DNA from: Pseudoclavibacter sp. RFBB5
Lineage (GTDB): Bacteria > Actinomycetota > Actinomycetes > Actinomycetales > Microbacteriaceae
DNA: 64,000 nucleotides
Assembly (NCBI RefSeq): GCF_002931555.1
Contig: NZ_PSTZ01000005.1
Coordinates: forward strand, 186,001 to 250,000
Reading direction: 5' to 3'
A model generated the notes under the pieces. It had not been told where the DNA came from, did no database searches, and worked only from the letters and a program-made list of their open reading frames with translations. Position numbers and translations under genes: made by a program. Of this stretch, positions 34,963-43,913 are shown one piece after another; the first letter of the stretch is position 1; each line of letters starts with the position of its first letter.

Positions 34963-35770
34963 CCGCCCCCTCGAGCATCCCCTGGATGAAGTGGCGCTGC
35001 AGGAAGATGTAGAGCACGACGACGGGCAGCGCCACCATGATGGCGCCGGCCGCGAGCAGCGCGGTGCCCTGCGTGTACTGGCCCTGGAAGAACGCGAGGC
35101 CGAGGGGCGCCGTGCGCACGCTGCCGTTCGGCGACATCACGAGGGGGATGAGGAACTCGTTCCAGGTCCACATGAACGTCAGCAGCACGAGCGTGAGGAT
35201 GGCGGGCCGGCCGATCGGCACGAGCACCTGCCAGAGGATGCGCATGGAGCCGGCCCCGTCGAGCTTGGCCGCGTCGATGAGGGCCTGGCTGGAGGAGCGG
35301 AAGTAGGTGCGCATCCAGAACGTGCCGAAGGCGATCGACATGGCGATCTGCGGGAACGCGACCCCCCACACCGTGTTCGTCAGCCCGACGGTGCGCAGGT
35401 CGAAGTAGAGGGGCACGATGAACGCCTCCGTCGGCACCATGATGCCGAGGAGGAACAGGTAGAAGATCGGCGTCGCGCCCCGGAACTTCATGGTGCCGAG
35501 CGCGTAGCCGGCAAGGATGGAGGCGAGCACGGCGACGACGACCACGATCGCCGCGACGACCACCGACGTGAGCATGTACTGCCCGAAGCGGGCGACCTCC
35601 CAGGCCGTGGGGAAGTTCTCCCAGTGGAAGATGCGCCCCTCCTGGGCGACGGTCGCGTTCTCCGGCCCGAACGCGAGGGTCACGATGACGCTGATCGGTC
35701 CGAGGATGACGAGCCCGAAGACGCCGAGGATCAGGTAGTTGGCGACCTTCTCGAAGACGGAGACGTTCAT
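34952..35770 (-). CDS. Carbohydrate ABC transporter permease, MalG type (second importer)
   Basis: 272-residue CUT1-family permease with six helices and an EAA loop (QALIDAAKLDGAGSMRILWQVLVP). The start at 35770 overlaps the MalF-type partner stop by four bases (ATGA). It is the distal gene of the leftward kinase/binding protein/permease operon and runs into the convergent citryl-CoA-lyase-like gene, with an 11-base overlap of coding ends and no room for a terminator. Confidence 0.93.
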   Translation of the reverse strand: MNVSVFEKVANYLILGVFGLVILGPISVIVTLAFGPENATVAQEGRIFHWENFPTAWEVARFGQYMLTSVVVAAIVVVVAVLASILAGYALGTMKFRGATPIFYLFLLGIMVPTEAFIVPLYFDLRTVGLTNTVWGVAFPQIAMSIAFGTFWMRTYFRSSSQALIDAAKLDGAGSMRILWQVLVPIGRPAILTLVLLTFMWTWNEFLIPLVMSPNGSVRTAPLGLAFFQGQYTQGTALLAAGAIMVALPVVVLYIFLQRHFIQGMLEGAVRE

Positions 35771-36681
35771 GCGCGGTCCCCGATCCGGTTCACGACGAAG
35801 TTGATGGCGAAGACGATGAGGGTCAGCACAGCGCCGACTGCCGTGGCGGCCCCGACCTCGCCGAGCTCGAACGCCCGCCGGTACACCTCGAAGCTCGGCA
35901 CGGTCGTCGACGTGCCGGGCCCGCCGCTCGTGGTGACGTAGATGAGGTCGAAGGTCTTGAGCGCGGCGACGATCGTGAGGGTCAGGGCGACCGTGATCTC
36001 GCCACGCACCGACGGCAGGGTGATCGAGAAGAACTCGCGCACGGGTCCCGCGCCGTCGAGCCGCGCGGCCTCGTAGAGCTCCTTCGGCACGCGGCTCATG
36101 CCGGCCATGAGCAGCACGGTCACGAGGCCGAGCGACACCCACGAGCCGATGAGCCCCACGGCGGGCAGCGTGAAGGTGTAGTCGCCGAGCCACGCCCGCG
36201 TCCAGCTCTCCAGCCCGACGAGGCGCAGCAGCCCGTTGAGGGGACCATCCGGCGCGTAGATCTGCCGCCACGTGACGGCGACGACGACCATCGCGATGAC
36301 CTGCGGCAGGAAGATGAGCGTCCGGAAGAAGCCGAGGCCCCGCACCCTCGCCCGCGTGAGGATCGCCGCGAGCATGAGTCCGACGGCGAGGGGCAGCACC
36401 GCGTAGAAGAAGATGAGCACGAACGCGTGCCCGAACGCCTCCCGCAGCCGCTCGTCCTGCACGATCTGCACGTAGTTGTCGAAGCCGACGAAGGTGGATG
36501 CGCCGAGCCCGTCCCACTCGAAGAACGAGAACTGCACGGCCCGACCGAGCGGGAACAGCAGGAACGTGCCGTAGAGGAGGAACGCGGGCGCGAGGTACGC
36601 GAAGGGCACCCAGGCGGGGGTGCCACGGCTGGCACCCCTCGCTGGGCGGCGCTCGCGCGCCGTCGGGTCCTTGATCGTCAT
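35767..36681 (-). CDS. Carbohydrate ABC transporter permease, MalF type (second importer)
   Basis: 304 residues with an Arg-rich N-terminus, six helices and an EAA loop (KELYEAARLDGAGPVREFFSITLP). The ATG at 36681 is the best start but has no obvious ribosome site; longer GTG starts would only add low-complexity sequence. Pairs with the MalG-type permease. As in the first locus no ATPase gene is present. Confidence 0.92.
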   Translation of the reverse strand: MTIKDPTARERRPARGASRGTPAWVPFAYLAPAFLLYGTFLLFPLGRAVQFSFFEWDGLGASTFVGFDNYVQIVQDERLREAFGHAFVLIFFYAVLPLAVGLMLAAILTRARVRGLGFFRTLIFLPQVIAMVVVAVTWRQIYAPDGPLNGLLRLVGLESWTRAWLGDYTFTLPAVGLIGSWVSLGLVTVLLMAGMSRVPKELYEAARLDGAGPVREFFSITLPSVRGEITVALTLTIVAALKTFDLIYVTTSGGPGTSTTVPSFEVYRRAFELGEVGAATAVGAVLTLIVFAINFVVNRIGDRA

Positions 36682-36754
36682 CCGCGGAGACGCTCTGGCC
36701 GTGCACGCACGGCCAGGCCCAGACGGATGCTCCTCATCAGCGACGACACCGGGG

Positions 36755-38113
36755 TCACTCGTTCGCTGCAGTGAAGGCCGCGTAGTCGGTCTCGAGGGCC
36801 TCGGTGAACTGCTCAGGCGTGAGCTGCCCGTCGATGAGCCCCTGCAGGGACTGGCCGATGGTGTCGCCGAAGGTCGGCGTCGCGTAGTCGAGGTAGGGGA
36901 GCACGCTGCCCGACTCCGTGACCTCGCCGAAGGCGCCGTAGATGTCGGCGAAGACACCGGACTCGGGCGCCAGCTCGGCGGACTTGTTGACGGGCAGGTT
37001 GCCGGTGTCGGCGAGGATCTGCATCGCGTCGTCGCTCGTCAGGAAGTCGATGTACGCGGCCGCGACGTCGGTGTTGTCGGCCGCCGAGGTCATCGCGAAC
37101 GGGAGGCCGGTGCCGCCGGTCGTCGCCAGCGCACCGTCATCCGTCTTCGGCACGAAGAAGCCCAGGTCGTCACCCATGCTCGCCTCGAGGTCGGCCGCGA
37201 GCCACGAGCCGCCGATGAGGAAGACGCCGTTGCCGTCTGCAAGCGCCTGCCAGGCGGCGTCGTAGTCGGTGCCGTTCACGCCGCTGTTGAAGTAGCCGTC
37301 ATCCACCCAGCCCTTGAGGGCGGATGCCGCCTCCACGTTCTCCGGCGTGGTCCAGCTCGCGCCGGGGTTGCCGAGCCCGAGGTTCGTGATGGTCTCCGCA
37401 TCCACGTAGCCGCCCTGCAGCGGGCCGAACACGTGCCCGGCCGGCCACTGCTCGATGTTGCCGAGCTGCATGGGCGTCTCGCCCGCCGCCTTCGCCGTCG
37501 CGAGCGCGGAATCGAACTCCGACCAGGTGCCGGGCACCTCGATGCCGAGCTTGTCGAGCTTCGCCTTCGAGTAGAAGATGCCGACGACCTCACCGACCTG
37601 GGGGAGGCCGTACAGGTTGCCTTCGCCGAACACCTTCGCGTCGTCGCTGTACGTCGAGTACTGCAGGATCGACTCCTGGTAGCGGTCGAACCAGCCGTAC
37701 GCCTCCGCGTAGTCGTCGAGCGGGCGCAGCTGCCCGGCCTCGACGAACGCCCCCATCGTGTTGCGGCCGTTGTTGGCCTGCACGACGTCGGGCGCGTTGT
37801 CGTCGGTGAGCGCCAGGCGCAGCGTCGTCGCCAGGTCGTCGAAGGCCTGCGAGTTCCGCTCGATCGTCACGTTCGGGTACAGCTCCTCGAACGCCGCGTT
37901 CAGCTGCTCGATCTGCTCGTTCTGCCCGCCGCGCACCTCCTGGTCCCAGACGGTGAGCGTCACGTCCCCGACCTGCGAGATGTCGGTGCTGATGTCGCCT
38001 GCCGGCTCGGCGGGGCCGTCTGTCTGGCCGGTGCCTGGCGCGCAGCCCGCCAGTGCGAGGATGAGCGCCAAGCCGCCTGCGGCCGCCGCGGTTCTCCGGT
38101 GCTTCTCGTACAT
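36755..38113 (-). CDS. Sugar-binding lipoprotein of the second ABC importer
   Basis: 452-residue family-1 solute-binding lipoprotein; the signal peptide ends in LAGC with Cys24. Preceded by GGAAGG. The mature region carries the usual hinge pattern (VTLTVWDQEV, SQVGDV at the start). With the GH4 enzyme and PfkB kinase nearby, a disaccharide or glucoside/galactoside is a reasonable ligand, but this is inference. Located between the kinase gene (54 bases upstream) and the permeases. Confidence 0.94.
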   Translation of the reverse strand: MYEKHRRTAAAAGGLALILALAGCAPGTGQTDGPAEPAGDISTDISQVGDVTLTVWDQEVRGGQNEQIEQLNAAFEELYPNVTIERNSQAFDDLATTLRLALTDDNAPDVVQANNGRNTMGAFVEAGQLRPLDDYAEAYGWFDRYQESILQYSTYSDDAKVFGEGNLYGLPQVGEVVGIFYSKAKLDKLGIEVPGTWSEFDSALATAKAAGETPMQLGNIEQWPAGHVFGPLQGGYVDAETITNLGLGNPGASWTTPENVEAASALKGWVDDGYFNSGVNGTDYDAAWQALADGNGVFLIGGSWLAADLEASMGDDLGFFVPKTDDGALATTGGTGLPFAMTSAADNTDVAAAYIDFLTSDDAMQILADTGNLPVNKSAELAPESGVFADIYGAFGEVTESGSVLPYLDYATPTFGDTIGQSLQGLIDGQLTPEQFTEALETDYAAFTAANE

Positions 38114-38167
38114 GTTGGGCCTTCCTATCGCAGCGGGGGAGCAGAGGGTAAAGATATCGCTTGGGCG

Positions 38168-39352
38168 TCAGCCGACGGGATTCTCGTCGCGCGGGGCGGG
38201 ACCCTGTCCGCCCGAGAGGCTGTGCCTTCCGGGAGGGAAATGGTCGACGAGGCGGAAGGTCGCCTCCGCACGGCGCACCGCGCCGGCGCGCTCGGGGGGA
38301 AGCACATCCTGCAGGAAGCCGTAGCGGCGGATGAGGTCGGCGTCGCCGGAAGCTCGCGTCGCCTCCCACCAGTCGGCGATGTCACCCCAGCCGGGCGCGG
38401 CGAGCGAGCCCCCGAACTGCTGCACGGCGAGCGCCGAGCACAGCGCGGAGAACGTGAGGCGCTGCTCGAGCGGCCAGTCGCGCAGGGTCCCGAGCACGAA
38501 GGATGCGCCGAACACGTCTCCGGCCCCGGTCGCGTCGTACGCGCGAACCGGCACGGCCGGCACTCGGACCTCCTCGCCGGTCGCGGAGTCGATGCCGATC
38601 GCGCCGTCCTTGCCACAGGTCACGACGACGAGCGGCACGTGCGCGGCGAGCGCGCGGGCTGCGGCGAGCGGCGACTCGGTGCGCGTGTACTCGACCGCCT
38701 CGCGCTCGTTGGGCAGGAAGGCGTAGCAGGAGGCGAGCGGTTCGAGGACGGCCGGGTCCCACGCGCCCGTGTCGTCCCAGCCCACGTCGGCGAAGATGCG
38801 GGTGCCCTGGCCGGCGGCGCGCAGCCACCACGGCTCCTGCTCGAGGCTCGACATGACGCCCAGCTCGGTGAGCGCGGTGCGGCTCGAGATGCCGTCGCCC
38901 AGCAGCGCGTCGCTCGAGATCGGGCTCGGGTGCCCGTGGGTGATCATGCTGCGGTCGCCGTGCTGCGCCACCGAGACGGTGACGGCGGTGTGCCAGTTCT
39001 CGAAGCGGCGCGAGCGGCTCAGGTCGATGCCCTCGTGCTCCTCGAGGAGCTCCCAGCACCAGCGCCCGTAGACGTCGTCGCCGAAGACCGACGCGAGAGA
39101 GGTCGTGAGTCCGAGGCGGCTGGCGGCGACCGCCAGGTTCGCGATGCCGCCCGGCGTCGACCCCATGCCGTCTGCCCACACCTCGGTGCCGGCGCTCGGC
39201 ACGCCGTGCAGGTCGGTGAACACGATGTCGAAGAAGACGGAGCCGGCGAGCACGACGTCGAAGCGTGCATCCGCCGTCGCTCCTGCTTGCGGCGCCTGGA
39301 ACTGGGCGGGCGCCTGGATCAGGGGCGACATGGGGTCGCGTGCGGAGTCCAT
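38168..39352 (-). CDS. PfkB-family carbohydrate kinase
   Basis: 394 residues from the ATG at 39352, which follows AGAGGAG; an upstream TTG is less likely. Ribokinase fold with the N-terminal PfkB signature GGIANLAVAASRLG and the C-terminal DATGAGDVFGASF containing the anion hole and catalytic Asp. A C-terminal extension of about 90 residues is longer than usual for the family. It phosphorylates a sugar in the cytosol. First gene of the leftward operon, divergent from the DeoR regulator. Confidence 0.9.
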   Translation of the reverse strand: MDSARDPMSPLIQAPAQFQAPQAGATADARFDVVLAGSVFFDIVFTDLHGVPSAGTEVWADGMGSTPGGIANLAVAASRLGLTTSLASVFGDDVYGRWCWELLEEHEGIDLSRSRRFENWHTAVTVSVAQHGDRSMITHGHPSPISSDALLGDGISSRTALTELGVMSSLEQEPWWLRAAGQGTRIFADVGWDDTGAWDPAVLEPLASCYAFLPNEREAVEYTRTESPLAAARALAAHVPLVVVTCGKDGAIGIDSATGEEVRVPAVPVRAYDATGAGDVFGASFVLGTLRDWPLEQRLTFSALCSALAVQQFGGSLAAPGWGDIADWWEATRASGDADLIRRYGFLQDVLPPERAGAVRRAEATFRLVDHFPPGRHSLSGGQGPAPRDENPVG

Positions 39353-39369
39353 CGCGGCTCCTCTCGGGT

Positions 39370-39468
39370 GCAACAGCGGTGTTGCTCACACATCCTGCGC
39401 GGTGATCGTTCGTGCGTCAAGTCGTGCTCACTCGCGCTTGAATGCTGCGCGTCCGTGACTGCTACGAT
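39370..39468. promoter_or_regulatory. Divergent kinase/deoR control region
   Basis: A perfect dyad GCAACA-gcgg-TGTTGC (39370-39385) lies in the kinase leader. TGCTCAC is repeated at 39383-39389 and 39425-39431, exactly 42 bases (about four helical turns) apart, as DeoR-type operators often are. Minus-strand TTGACG-N17-CAGGAT is a weak kinase promoter. On the plus strand an extended -10 TGcTACGAT (TACGAT at 39463-39468) places transcription start at about the deoR ATG. Confidence 0.5.
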
Positions 39469-39475
39469 GCCTCGC

Positions 39476-40225
39476 ATGCTCACCACGACCCGCCAGGCTC
39501 GCATCCTGCAGTCGCTGCGCGCCGACGGGCAGGTCACCGTCGAGCAGCTGGCCGTGCAGTTCGGGGTCTCGCCGTCGACGGTGCGCCGCGACCTCAACGC
39601 GCTCAGCGCGGAGGGCCTGCTCCGCCGGGTCAGAGGCGGCGGCAGCGTCGAGCCCGACCGGGTTCCGTTCTCCGAGGTCGCGACGCACCAGAGCTCCGAG
39701 AAGGGCGCCATCGCGGCCCGGGCCGCCGAGCTGGTGCGCGACGGCGACGTCGTCCTCATCGACATCGGCACGACCACGGCCCACCTCGCGAGAGAGCTGC
39801 GCGGCCGACGCATCACCGTCATCACCTCGAGCCTCGCCGTCGTCGATGCGCTGCGGGACGACGACACGGTCGAGCTCATCGTGCTCGGCGGGGTCGTCCG
39901 GAAGAACTACAGCTCCATGGTGGGCGTGCTCACCGAGCAGGCGCTCGCGCAGATCCGGGCCACCGTCTGCTTCCTCGGCACCAGCGGCATCCGTCCAGAC
40001 GGCACGGTCTCCGACACGACCGGGACCGAGGTTCCCGTCAAGCTCGCGATGATCGCGTCGTCGCAGCGGACCGTCGTGCTCGCGGATGCGACCAAGTTCC
40101 CCGGGGTCGGACTGCTGCGGGTCTGCGGGGCCAGCGATATCACGGGTGTCGTGACGGAGAGACAAGCGGACCCGGCGACGCTCGCCGTCCTCCGCGAGGC
40201 GGAAGTAGAGGTGATGTTCTCGTGA
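39476..40225 (+). CDS. DeoR-family transcriptional regulator
   Basis: 249 residues: an N-terminal helix-turn-helix (RQARILQSLRADGQVTVEQLAVQFGVSPSTVRRDLNAL) and a DeoR C-terminal sugar-phosphate sensor domain (DIGTTTAHLARELRG and VLGGVVRKNYSSMVG). The ATG at 39476 has no ribosome site but lies 7 bases after a TACGAT -10 box, so the mRNA is probably leaderless; an ATG three codons upstream is the alternative. It likely represses the importer/kinase operon and its own operon. Overlaps the GH4 gene (GTGA). Confidence 0.92.
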   Translation: MLTTTRQARILQSLRADGQVTVEQLAVQFGVSPSTVRRDLNALSAEGLLRRVRGGGSVEPDRVPFSEVATHQSSEKGAIAARAAELVRDGDVVLIDIGTTTAHLARELRGRRITVITSSLAVVDALRDDDTVELIVLGGVVRKNYSSMVGVLTEQALAQIRATVCFLGTSGIRPDGTVSDTTGTEVPVKLAMIASSQRTVVLADATKFPGVGLLRVCGASDITGVVTERQADPATLAVLREAEVEVMFS

Positions 40226-41577
40226 AGCTGACGATCATCGGAGGCGGAGGGTTCCGCGTTCCCCAGGTGTTCGAGGCGGTCGCGTCCGACGAGGCCCCCG
40301 TCCGCATCGACGAGCTGAGCCTCTACGACATCTCACCTGAGCGGCTCGCCATCATCCGTGTGATCGTCGAGCGCATCGCGAGCGAGCGTCGATTCGCACC
40401 AAGGATCACCGTCACGACCGACCTCGAAGAGGCGCTCCAGGGCGCCGACTTCGTCTTCAGCGCCGTCCGCGTGGGCGGCACGGCGGGGCGGGTGGCGGAT
40501 GAGCGCATCGCCCTCGAGCTCGGCGTGCTCGGCCAGGAGACGGTCGGCCCGGGCGGGCTCGCCTACGCGCTGCGCACGATCCCGTTCATGATCTCGCTGG
40601 CGGAGACGATCCGTCGGGTCGCGCCGGAGGCGTGGGTCATCAACTTCACCAACCCGGCAGGCATCGTCACGGAAGCCATGCGCGGCGTGCTCGGCGGTCG
40701 TGTCGTCGGCATCTGCGACACCCCGATCGGTCTGCTGCGGCGAGCCGCTGCCGTCGCGGGGGCACCAGCGGCGGCGCGTCCGGGCGCCAGCGCCTCCTCG
40801 GGGCTCGCCTTCGACTACGTCGGGCTCAACCACCTCGGCTGGCTGCGCTCGCTCGAGGTCGACGGGGTCGAGCGCCTGCCGGAACTGCTCGCCTCGGACG
40901 CCTCGCTGCAGCGCATCGAGGAGGCTCGCCTCCTGGGCTTCGACTGGGTGCGGGCCCTCGGCGCGCTGCCCAACGAGTACCTCTACTACTACTCCTTCAC
41001 GCGCGAAGCGAACGAGAGCATCCGCGCCGCCGCCTCGACGAGGGGCGAGTATCTCGACGCGCAGCAGGGGGCGTTCTTCGCGAACCCCGGCACGGACCCC
41101 TTCGAGTCCTGGATGCGCACACGTCACGAGCGCGAGGCGAGCTACATGGCCGAGAGCCGCGAAGAGGGCGAGGAGCGCGATGTCGAGGATGTCGCTGGAG
41201 GCGGCTACGAGAGCGTCGCCCTCGACCTGATGGCCGCCCTCTCGTCCGGAACGCCGGCGACCATGATCCTCAATGTGCGCAACGGCGGACTCGTACCTGC
41301 CCTGCCCGAGGATGCGGTGGTCGAGGTCGGCTGCGTCGTCGATGCCGACGGCGTGCATCCGTGGCCGATCGCCCCTGTCGAGGGCGAGATGCTCGGGCTC
41401 ATGACTCAGGTCAAGGCGGCCGAGCAGCTCGTCATCGAAGCAGCCACCAGCGGCTCCCGCGAGCTCGCCTGGCGTGGCTTCGCCGCGCACCCGCTCGTCG
41501 ATTCGGTTGCCGTGGCCCGAAAGCTCGTCGACGGCTACAGCCAGCATTTCACGAGCATCGGACGCCTCCTCCACTGA
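40222..41577 (+). CDS. Family 4 glycoside hydrolase (6-phospho-glycosidase type)
   Basis: 451-residue NAD- and metal-dependent GH4 enzyme. N-terminal Rossmann fold (KLTIIGGGGFRVP); INFTNPAG; metal-ligand Cys165 in GICDTPIG and His204 in GLNHLGW; this set is that of 6-phospho-beta-glucosidases. GH4 enzymes cleave glycosides through oxidation at C3. Phosphorylated substrate would normally come from a PTS, which is absent; the PfkB kinase in the divergent operon may supply phosphate instead, or the enzyme may act on unphosphorylated glycosides. GTG start overlapping deoR. Confidence 0.92.
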   Translation: MKLTIIGGGGFRVPQVFEAVASDEAPVRIDELSLYDISPERLAIIRVIVERIASERRFAPRITVTTDLEEALQGADFVFSAVRVGGTAGRVADERIALELGVLGQETVGPGGLAYALRTIPFMISLAETIRRVAPEAWVINFTNPAGIVTEAMRGVLGGRVVGICDTPIGLLRRAAAVAGAPAAARPGASASSGLAFDYVGLNHLGWLRSLEVDGVERLPELLASDASLQRIEEARLLGFDWVRALGALPNEYLYYYSFTREANESIRAAASTRGEYLDAQQGAFFANPGTDPFESWMRTRHEREASYMAESREEGEERDVEDVAGGGYESVALDLMAALSSGTPATMILNVRNGGLVPALPEDAVVEVGCVVDADGVHPWPIAPVEGEMLGLMTQVKAAEQLVIEAATSGSRELAWRGFAAHPLVDSVAVARKLVDGYSQHFTSIGRLLH

Positions 41578-42028
41578 CCCGCGCCCTTCACTTCGCGCGA
41601 GGAATGTCAGTTCACTTTCTGGCACGCACGCTGACCGTGCCACTGGCGGGCATGGTCGCGGCGAGTGGTCCGATCTGTCGAGTTCGGCAGCCGGGTTCCG
41701 TCATCGTTCCGCGTCAGCGTGACACGAGACCCCGCTTCAGCGCCAGGCGTGCTGCCGGAAAACCCGCACTGCTCAGCCGAGTCAGGGGTTTACGACGACC
41801 TTCCGGTCGGCGAGTGCTGGCGACTCGCGACGCCGAGCGTCGGAGCCGGATCTCCTGACGGGGAGTTCCCCTATTCCCCGGGTCTCATGGGTCCCTTGGG
41901 TGGGGCAGATCGCCGGGCGGATCAGGAGAAATGCATCGTCGTTCACTTCACTGCTAGCTTGGACAGGTCCAAGACGAGGTGGGGGAGCCCCGACTCCGCT
42001 CGTCCGCCTCATCAGTCAGGAGAGCCTA
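41578..42028. other. Intergenic region before the DUF475 gene
   Basis: 451 bases with no protein-like frame. A perfect dyad CTTGGAC-AG-GTCCAAG lies at 41958-41973, and short GGGG/CCCC stems lie at 41850-41890 and 41982-41994, so the DUF475 transcript may have a structured leader. I do not recognise a known riboswitch. Confidence 0.4.
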
Positions 42029-43126
42029 TTGATTCGAAAGCTCAACCGTGTCCTCACCGTGCCGGTCATTCTCACGGCCGTCGTCGCCGTCGTCGCCTGG
42101 GAGGTGCTCGGCCTCCAGATCGCCGTCGCGTTCCTCTTCCTCGTGGTGCTCGAGACGACGATGGGGGTCAAGTCCGCAGTGCCCATGGCGGGCGTCGCAA
42201 CTCGCATCGACGAGCGGTCCCGTCGAATCTTCCTCACCTTCGGGCTCGTCGTGGGCGAGCTCCTCGGGCGCCTGCTGCTGCCTGAATTCGCCGTGGCGGT
42301 CGAGCATGCCCGGGAAGGGGACACGCACCTCTGGAATGCGTTCATCGAGGTCGTCACCGATCCGAGCGCGTTCGCGTCCGATCTCCTGCACATTCGACCG
42401 GCGATTGCCGCCTACGGAGCGGTGTTCGTGTGGCTCGTCTTCGCGGAGTACCTCTTCAACACCGATCGAACCAGTCGAGGGTCGTGGCTCGGGCCCGCAG
42501 AAGCGCGCCTGGCTCGAGTCCGACGCCCGTGGCTCGCATCCGTCTCGACCGCCGTGATCGGCGCGACCGTCGGGGCGTTCCTCGTGCCGCCACATGCGGC
42601 CCTCATCATCTTCGCGTGCGGTGCCGCCGGTGGGGCCACGTACGCGCTCTCGAAAGGCATCGCCGCCTGGGCTCGCCGCGGCACAGGCGGGCGTCGAGTG
42701 TCCGTGCACGCCGGAACCGTGATCTTCGAGCGCGCGCTCGTGATCTTCCTGATGTGCGAGATCCTCGACGGCGTTTCCGTGCTGCAGTCCGTCAAGGCTG
42801 TGCCCAGTCCGGTCCTGCAGATTCTCATCGCATCGGCGGCAGTGACGGTCGGCGCGGTCCTGCTCGCGCTGGTCACCGGACGCGTGGTCGCGAGCGACGG
42901 CCTCGCACGCCACCGGCATCTGAAGGCGGGGGCCGCCTACTGTCTGGGAGCGCTCAGCATCCTGCTCTGGGCGAGTCTCATCGCACCGATCCCGGGCATC
43001 GTCGCAAGCTGGGTCGCCACCGTCATCATCCTCGCCGCGCTCATCACGTCGCTGCCGATCTGGGAGCGCCTCGTCGACGGTCTTCGAGCCCGTCTCGCGG
43101 CCGCTCAGGCGCGTCTTCGCGCCTGA
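42029..43126 (+). CDS. DUF475-family integral membrane protein
   Basis: 365 residues with about nine helices. Similar to DUF475 (TerC-like) proteins, notably in the HIRPAIAAYGAVFVWLVFAEYLF segment, where the family has the AHPAIAAFGGMFLLMVFLDFFF pattern. In typical members the first core helix contains an SFDNAVVNA motif; here this is TTMGVKSAV, so metal-related function may be lost or altered. The TTG at 42029 was chosen because AGGAG lies 8 bases before it. Followed by carbonic anhydrase copy 2 after 63 bases, possibly one transcript. Confidence 0.75.
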   Translation: MIRKLNRVLTVPVILTAVVAVVAWEVLGLQIAVAFLFLVVLETTMGVKSAVPMAGVATRIDERSRRIFLTFGLVVGELLGRLLLPEFAVAVEHAREGDTHLWNAFIEVVTDPSAFASDLLHIRPAIAAYGAVFVWLVFAEYLFNTDRTSRGSWLGPAEARLARVRRPWLASVSTAVIGATVGAFLVPPHAALIIFACGAAGGATYALSKGIAAWARRGTGGRRVSVHAGTVIFERALVIFLMCEILDGVSVLQSVKAVPSPVLQILIASAAVTVGAVLLALVTGRVVASDGLARHRHLKAGAAYCLGALSILLWASLIAPIPGIVASWVATVIILAALITSLPIWERLVDGLRARLAAAQARLRA

Positions 43127-43189
43127 CCCTGCCCCGCAGAACCTCCAGTGCAGGCGCATGCCTGTCAACCTCGAAAGGAAACAGAACGA

Positions 43190-43852
43190 ATGACCTCATC
43201 ACGCGTCACACCCCAGGAGGCCTGGGATGCCCTCGTCGACGGCAACGAGCGCTTCATCAAGGGCGACCTGCTGCACCCGCAGCAGAGCACCGAGCGCCGC
43301 ACCGAGCTCTCGGGAAGCCAGGCGCCGAATGCCGCATTCCTCGGCTGCTCCGACTCGCGAGTCGCCGCCGAGATCCTCTTCGACTGCGGACTCGGCGACC
43401 TGTTCGTGGCTCGCAACATGGGCCAGATCGCCAATGAGAACACGACGGCGACCATGGAGTTCGCCGTCGCCGAACTGGGCGTCGCCGTCATCGTCGTCCT
43501 CGCCCACGGCTCCTGCGGCGCCGTCAAGGCCGCCATCAACCAGACCACGGCGCACCCGCACGACGTGACGCCCGCGATCAGGGACGAGCTGGCGCGCATC
43601 CAGCCCTCCGTCCAGGAGGAGTGGTTCACGAGCGACCAGTCGACGCCGTACGTCGACGAGGCGCAGATCGACCCGGACGCCGTGGGGCGCCGCCACCTCT
43701 ATTCGACGATCAACGCGCTCGTGCGCAGCTCGCGCGTTCTCAGCGACGCCGTCGCGAGCGGCGCCCTCAGCATCGTCGGCTGCCAGTACAAGCTCGCCGA
43801 CGGGCGCGTCACACCGGTCACGGCGCTCGGGCACCTCGCCATCAATCGCTGA
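43190..43852 (+). CDS. Beta-class carbonic anhydrase (copy 2)
   Basis: 220 residues with the same zinc-ligand motifs as copy 1 (CSDSR and HGSCG). Only 18 substitutions separate them, concentrated at the first 45 residues and the last 20; the central 70 residues around the active site are identical. AAAGGA precedes the ATG. A strong hairpin follows. Two copies 34 kb apart in the same orientation point to a fairly recent duplication or gene conversion. Confidence 0.95.
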   Translation: MTSSRVTPQEAWDALVDGNERFIKGDLLHPQQSTERRTELSGSQAPNAAFLGCSDSRVAAEILFDCGLGDLFVARNMGQIANENTTATMEFAVAELGVAVIVVLAHGSCGAVKAAINQTTAHPHDVTPAIRDELARIQPSVQEEWFTSDQSTPYVDEAQIDPDAVGRRHLYSTINALVRSSRVLSDAVASGALSIVGCQYKLADGRVTPVTALGHLAINR

Positions 43853-43872
43853 TCGCTGATCACGCTCGGCCC

Positions 43873-43913
43873 GCGTCGCGCTGACGAACACTTGCGGTTC
43901 GTCAGCGCGACGC
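43873..43913. terminator. Bidirectional terminator between carbonic anhydrase 2 and SDR
   Basis: Perfect 17-base stem (43873-43889 with 43897-43913) around a 7-base loop. The right arm includes the SDR stop codon region, so it serves both convergent genes. Confidence 0.85.

Noticed and set aside
36620-39475. Very long plus-strand open frame opposite the second sugar operon
   Set aside because: It is antisense to the binding protein and kinase genes, is made of Arg/Gly/Val-rich sequence without domains, and exists because stop codons are rare in high-GC DNA; only its 3' end (DeoR) is real.
41840-42028. Manganese (yybP-ykoY) riboswitch before the DUF475 gene
   Set aside because: Short GGGG/CCCC stems exist, but I could not match the conserved yybP-ykoY loops.
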